From Hyaloscypha bicolor E (Eukaryota > Ascomycota > Leotiomycetes > Helotiales > Hyaloscyphaceae): DNA of 64,000 bases. The DNA lies in contig NW_020194519.1 in assembly GCF_002865645.1 (NCBI RefSeq), positions 1,857,542 through 1,921,541 of the forward strand, read 5' to 3'. Numbering within the stretch: position 1 is the first letter of the stretch; every line of letters begins with the position of its first letter. Below, piece by piece: positions 58,640 through 64,000 of the stretch. Under the pieces are notes generated by a model, which was given only the letters and a program-made list of their open reading frames with translations, had not been told where the DNA came from and ran no database searches. Made by a program: the position numbers and the translations under genes.

Positions 58640-60915
58640 GGTCAGTGGCCCTCCAACTCACGTCGTTGTGCTCTGCGTGGTAATATATGAAATACCAATA
58701 GTCCTTGGGGAATTATTGCCCCATCATCCAACCCGAATCTTTCCCGCGTGAGAGGTAGCCTTTGATATCGGCGCCGTTCGTACAGTGAGTGTGTTGTAAA
58801 GAAGAACGAATCGAAGACTGAAAATGGAATTATGATTTTCATCGACCTGTGTAAAGCAACAGAAGGGATGAATTCCAGATCGACAGCGAGTCCGAAAAGG
58901 GAAGCCTGGGATTGAGAGCCACTATCACTAGCTTGTCAAGAGCAGTTAAGTTGGTCTCAGATTTGAAGATACGGAATTATCCAAACGCGTGGAAACAGAC
59001 AACTAGAGCCACATGGCCCACACCTTCGGGGAACCCTTTGTCCCATCCTTCTCACTTGAGATCTGAGCAAAAGGTCACCAAGGTATCCACACCGCGTTTG
59101 CGCAAAGAGAGTTAGAAAAATGGATCCGTGAAGCTTGACTCCTCTAACACCTTCCGATGTCTCAGCTCTGGAGAATTGATAGGCTTGGCTGAAGCACGTT
59201 TGAACCTTGATCTGAGATCACACATTCCAGATTCTAGACACATCGCTCGACGCGTCAGGACCTCCATCAGAAAAGCCCCAGCTGGGCTCTTCCCTAGGAA
59301 CGCCATCACCACGCTTTTTCGGATCAGCAGAACCGCTGCTGAATGATGTGACTCTAATCGTTAGGCTGAGATGGAAGCAGCACTGTTCAAAACTGGTTCT
59401 TGCGAAGACTGGAACGTGGTAGTTCAGGCTATGTGCCCAAGAAAAGAAGAGGAAAAGACTGGCTGATGTCGAAGGAGATTTAAGCTTTTGATATATTGAC
59501 CCCCTTATACGCAGCGTAAATCGTGCGGAGCATGGGGCTGGAGTTCGGAAGCGAAAGGCAGGCAGCCCAACTGGCCTGTTGCAGGGCTTAGGAAGGTTAT
59601 TTTCTTAGCGTAGCTGGCCTGGCCTTTCATGCCCGAAAATCACTTGTTTCTAAGAACTGGCTAGTGTACCAGGGCCGTAGGAGCCCCCGCATTGGGAACA
59701 CCTTGGAAACGTTTCAGTAACGATATAGAAATGTATTTCTAGGTTCTGTGTATTATATATCATTGATATAGACGGGAAAGCATAACGAAAGTGAAAGAAT
59801 ATTTGATGCCTTAGAAGTTGTAACTGGCCGTGGCCTGTTTTCTACCCCTGTAACAGGCCAGGTGGAGACGCCAAGCAGGCCAGCTCAACTACAGTACTTC
59901 GTACTTCGTACATACTCGGATGCGAACAACCTGAATCTTGAATCTCGAATTACTGAATGGAACTGAAGATATGGAGTTGAGCCAGCACGACGGTTTCGTT
60001 CTCTCTCTCTCTCTCTCTTGGCACCTTATGCAGACGATCCGGACTCCGAGTAGCTTGCCGAATTGTTATGCCGAAACGACGCTTCAAGTTCATGGATTAT
60101 CCAGTAGCCCCACGAAGGTAACAGTCTCCGGTCGAGTTGTGGGCATCGAGCACACAAATTCTCCCCACCCCTCGTACAAGCTGATACAGCAGGCAATGAC
60201 GAATGATGACATTTCGGTGTTACAGATATTAGACGAATATGATTTGCTCGTTTCAAGCCAGCCCCCAAGCCAGGGAGGGAGTGTTTCCGCCGGCCCTCGA
60301 GATGTTAGCGCTGCAATCCTGCTGCAACCCTTCGGTGTTCATTTGGGGAGTTCTGCAAATGTCACTGGAAAAGCCGCGTACTCGCTACCGATACGTCTGT
60401 TCATTCGACAACATTTGGAAGTCCTTTGAACGGGCAACAGCTCATGCCATTCGTTGATGGATCGAACACAGCCCTCTCCTGACTTCTTCACAGCGACGCT
60501 GAGCCTCAAGTTCGCCGTGACTCGGGCCGTGAGAAGAGAAGGAAAGGGCGGTAAACCAGTACGTAGTCATTCGCTCTCTCGAGGTCTGGCCACGGCAATG
60601 ATTTGCAAATTACCGTTTGGAGGTGGAAATTTAAATAGTTCGCGGACTCGATAGCGGTAAAAAGGGGCTACCCTGCATGCCCCTGTTTTCAGCGAGCCAC
60701 TTCCCCCGCCAAGCGGGCCCCACCATCACAACCTTAGGCCGCAGCGGTGACCTCTCAGGCCATCAACTTATCAGCTCGCAGTCGTTCATCTGCCATTCCG
60801 AATGCTTCTCCAACCTCCACTTCAAGTGGCGCCACTCTCCTTCTGCCGGCATTGACTTGTCTGCTTCCGCCAATCCATCTACTCTCAGAGCTGAAGAGCC
60901 ATAATATTCGTAATC
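58640..60915. other. Divergent intergenic region, 2.3 kb
   Basis: Between DUF5672 paralogues 2 (-) and 3 (+), holding both promoters. Simple repeats: CT dinucleotides at about 60001-60018 and ACTTCGT at about 59897-59909. Open frames up to about 160 codons (59938-60429) have no recognisable domain and are not called. Confidence 0.5.
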
Positions 60916-62223
60916 ATGGTATCTTCAGCGTCCGAGATGACGATTGAGGATGCCTGGGAATACATCAAATCCGCGGCCTTGACCGGCTGGTCAAGGACAA
61001 CGCGACGAATGCGCGCTGCGGGCGCTGTATTGATATTTTTGTATGCTCTCCCTCTTCTTTAGACCTCGATGTCCCCCATCAACTGCCGTTCGAAGCTTGT
61101 TGTGTTCCTCTTTCTTGCTCATTGTCGCACATTCAAGAATTTAACAAGGGAACGCAGTATTTTATGCTCCATCCTCCTCCGCCCTTCAATGCCGAGTCCA
61201 TCACTCCCCCGAGTCCCTTCTATAAGCCTCGAGTATGGCTCGCCCGACATTTCACCCTACAACGCCTCCAAAGTAGCCCTCCTCATTGAGAACCGCGTGA
61301 ACCCGATCCTCGCACCCCTAATGATACACTTCATGTCCGTCGTGCCCCCGGACTGGCGCTTCCGCTTCATGGGCTCTCTGGAGTCTGTCGAGTTCCTGAA
61401 CACCAGCCGAGCGATTCGGAACCACGTTGCGAGCGGGAAGCTCGATTTAACATATATCCCCGCGAATATGACGACAGGGAGCCAGGAGGAGATCTCGAAG
61501 TTCCTGACGACATTATGGCTTTATGAGACGGTGCTGCAGCCTGCGGAGTGGCTGCTGGTGTTCCAGACTGATAGCATGCTCTGTGCGAATAGCAGGCAGA
61601 GCTTGAATAACTGGCTGGAGTACGATTGGGTTGGAGCACCGTGGAATCCGAGTGGAAGGTTCGGAGGCAATGGAGGACTAAGTTTACGGAGAGTGAGCAG
61701 GATTATTGAAGTTCTGAGATATCAGACGAGGCTTCCAAATTCCGAGCCAGAGGATGTTTGGCTTACGGATCGGTTGGGCCACCGACCGGGAGCGAAGCTT
61801 GCGAACGGGACGGCCAGTCTGACATTCAGTGGGGAGATGTTTGGCGGCGAGGGGGAGAAGGTTGGAGGCAAATGGAAGGGCAAGATCAAAGATCCTACGA
61901 AGGCTGGGGACTTGATCAAGGGGATTGATGACTGGCGAGATGGATTCTATGAGCCCATGGGTTACCACACCGGCGGCAGTGGAGACACGCTACACAACGG
62001 CATCTGGGGAACCCCAGCGATGAGAAAGCACATTTGGGGCTATTGCCCTGAGGTCAAAATGATGCTCAAAATGGATGCTGCAAAGTACGTTCCAGGCGAC
62101 TGTCACAGCAACTGGAAGAGGTCAGAGCAAGGTTGGGATGGGATGTATCCTGATCTCGGCGAAACGGAAATCATCGACGGAGAGGAATACCCCATACTTC
62201 CTGCAGGCTTAATGCCTTGGTAG
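60916..62223 (+). CDS. DUF5672 protein, type II membrane, paralogue 3
   Basis: Two exons (60916-61040, 61158-62223) give 396 residues. The N-terminus MVSSASEMTIEDAWEYIKSA is followed by an anchor (AGAVLIFFILCSILL, about 36-50) formed across the exon junction. DUF5672 blocks: KVALLIENRVNPILAPLMIH, VVPPDWRFRFMGS, WLLVFQTDSMLCANS, WLEYDWVGAPW, GGNGGLSLRR, SEPEDVWLTDR, EPMGYHTGG and IWGYCPEVKMML. It is clearly closest to paralogue 1. An insertion of about 45 residues (FSGEMFGGEGEKVGGKWKGK) precedes the MGYH block and is absent from paralogue 1. A different start at 61069 is possible but would lose half the anchor. Confidence 0.85.
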
Positions 62224-63033
62224 AAGCCCGCGTTCACACAAAATCACATATCTGGACAGCAAGAGCAGCAAAAATCTTGCACACGCGGTCCATCACACTA
62301 TGTACTATCATCTGAAGGATGTCCGACTTCCTCATAGTATCAGGAGCCTGGCATTTGGGTTCCTACTTTCTTCCTGGGAAATTTATGGGAGCTGGGAGTT
62401 CAGGAAATTTGAGAAGAGAAGAGGGGCGGATACCCCTTGTGTCTTGATAGAATGGGGGGCGTTGGATCTGGGGTAACTAAATGCGTACATAAAATAGATG
62501 AGATCTGAATGAAATACCGCTTTTGCGCGTTGATTATTGCAAGACACTTTTGTGTTGTAAGACATGATATCAGGAATCCATTCCCGCATTGACACCAAGA
62601 ATGCCCTTTCCGGTCCAGTCAAGGCCGTAATGTTCAATGTTTCAGACCCATCGAAAAGCAATTCAAGACAATCCAAGGAGTTCTCCCGTTGCAGAAAAGG
62701 CTTGATTCTCAAGCAAAAGCAATTCTATTCTAAAAATCCACGTATGGGACGTGTGTCATTCCTGTCTATCTTCACGCTGCTATCTCCTTAGAAAGCCAAG
62801 ATTCTTAATTCGCCATTTCCTGGAAATAAGTTGAGCGCCAGTGCAGATCCCCTGTAAATTTATACAAGTAATATTTTGGGATGCTAGCTTGTAGCACATT
62901 CGTCTTGAGATGTTTATGGATGAATGATATGCCCAGGGACGCGTGGTAAGCGCGCACGTGCGATGATTCTGAAACGAAACGAGGCCAGCTTGAGGGCGCG
63001 GCCACGGTCGAAGATATTTTTGTGGGACCTGGT
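62224..63033. other. Convergent intergenic region, 810 bp
   Basis: 3' flanks of DUF5672 paralogue 3 and the transporter gene. No gene seen. Confidence 0.5.
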
Positions 63034-64000
63034 TTACGACTTCGATTGCTGGGCTTTGTGCTTAAGCATCACAATTGAGTACCTATCTTGGTATTAGTGA
63101 AGGCCTAGTGGAATGGTGGTGATAACTGTGCAGGAAGTGTCGACAAATCTGCCCAGAATAATAGATGTTCGAATGATTTGAAGAAAGAAGGAAATATGAC
63201 AAGAAGTCCCGAGTGACCCCATTGGGGCGTAAACTCACAAAATGATGCCTCCAACGGCAACGAAAACCCCGATCACGGATTTATCTCCAACGGCACGACC
63301 TGATGTGAGCCAACCTAAAGCCACAATGGAACAGGTCTTCACATGACCAACAACAGTGCTGGACACAGGACCTGTTTGTGCGATAATGAAGAACTGGGAC
63401 ATATTGATTATGCAGGCGAACATGCCAGACTAGGTGTAGAATCAATATCAGCCGAGCTCTGCATACACGAAATCGCAAGTTTTGGTAACCAGCGAGCGGT
63501 TGGAGAGAAAGGAATACGAACCATCATAATCATGACCCATCTGTTTATGGGAACTTCGGTCCATACTGGGAAAGTGTCCACAAACGGAATCACATAGAGC
63601 AGCATGAAAGATGCAAGCGGCGCCTGGTTGAAGAGTAATTGCATGCTGTTCATCTGAAGCTTCTTGTGATAGCTGGAAATCCAGACTGTGTAAAGAGAGC
63701 TTGCAAAAATCCCCGAGAATGCAAAGATGACGCCCAAGCTGCTGGTAGTCTTTACACTTGCATCCGCGCTGGGTAGCGAATCGTAATAAGAGACCATGGC
63801 AACACCGATACAAGCCGGGATTAAAGCGTATATGGCATTTCGAGGGAGCGTCGATTTGTATAGCACATAATTCATGAGGGCTACCATTGGTGTAAGTAGA
63901 ATTCGTGCGACTTGGTAGAATGTGACGGTCGAGAAGGCGAGAGACAGATTCGGAAGGATGACGTTCAAGGACATCGCAACTGCCAGAGGGATGATTTCCT
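63034..64000 (-). CDS. Nucleotide-sugar / triose-phosphate transporter-family protein (5' end outside window)
   Basis: C-terminal part of a multi-span DMT-superfamily transporter. In-window exons: 64000-63522, 63429-63239, 63082-63034. Features: LAFSTVTFYQVARILLTPMVALMNY, SLGVIFAFSGIFASSLYTVWI, MQLLFNQAPLASFMLLY, INMSQFFIIAQTGPVSSTVVGHVKT, GVFVAVGGIIL|YSIVMLKHKA. The VSSTVVGHVKT motif is typical of SLC35 (E-type, GDP-fucose/UDP-sugar-related) carriers of the Golgi. Substrate cannot be assigned. The C-terminal KHKAQQSKS is a basic cytosolic tail. The intron at 63521 starts GTTCGT. It sits beside three DUF5672 genes, which would fit a sugar donor supply role. Confidence 0.85.

Noticed and set aside
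59938..60429. 163-codon plus-strand open frame between DUF5672 genes
   Set aside because: Begins near a CT repeat, has no domain or coding-like composition, and no splice continuation.

Overview
The window reads as nuclear DNA of a filamentous ascomycete (Pezizomycotina). Genes carry short (about 45-80 nt) GT..AG introns and code for fungal families: 2EXR, a HET-NACHT-WD40 receptor, S53 tripeptidyl peptidase, Tof1, an Htf1/Pah1-type homeobox factor. Spacing is moderate, with no operons. Class is not certain from sequence alone; a Leotiomycetes-like fungus is a guess. All exon joins below were checked by reading-frame arithmetic unless marked approximate.

Layout. 1-2.7 kb: possible 3' end of a gene, then nothing clear. 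2.7-8.3 kb: a double-RING/LON protein and a 2EXR protein (both -). 10-12.2 kb: a PuuE-like polysaccharide deacetylase/allantoinase (+) convergent with a secreted zinc deaminase (-). 12.9-22.1 kb: an old yellow enzyme (+), then a THO-subunit/guanylate-kinase fusion (-) sharing a 273-bp divergent promoter with the spliceosomal helicase aquarius/Cwf11 (+). 22.1-31.5 kb: 9.4 kb without a convincing gene, rich in simple repeats (40-G run, eleven perfect copies of a 7-mer) with one tRNA-like element; it lies upstream of a homeobox regulator (31.5-33.7 kb, +). 34.5-40.7 kb: mitochondrial 3-hydroxyacyl-CoA dehydrogenase (-), Tof1 (+), N-terminal methyltransferase (+). 41.2-42.5 kb: a broken GNAT gene.

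42.6-48.1 kb is the most unusual block. A single HET-NACHT-WD40 gene (NLR-like incompatibility/immune receptor) lies between inverted repeats of about 300 bp whose outermost 25 bp are identical, each followed by TA. This looks like a Tc1/mariner-style non-autonomous element carrying one NLR gene. The NLR frame is complete over 1303 codons except for one in-frame TAA at codon 366.

48.6-54.6 kb: secreted S53 peptidase (+), cytosolic seryl-tRNA synthetase (-), Rheb GTPase (-). 55.6-64 kb: three paralogous DUF5672 type II membrane proteins (-, -, +) next to a nucleotide-sugar-transporter-like protein cut by the window end, which together suggest a Golgi glycan-building locus.

Two splicing signatures recur: AAG 3' splice sites (six introns) and GTTCGT 5' splice sites (three or four introns), twice in the same intron.
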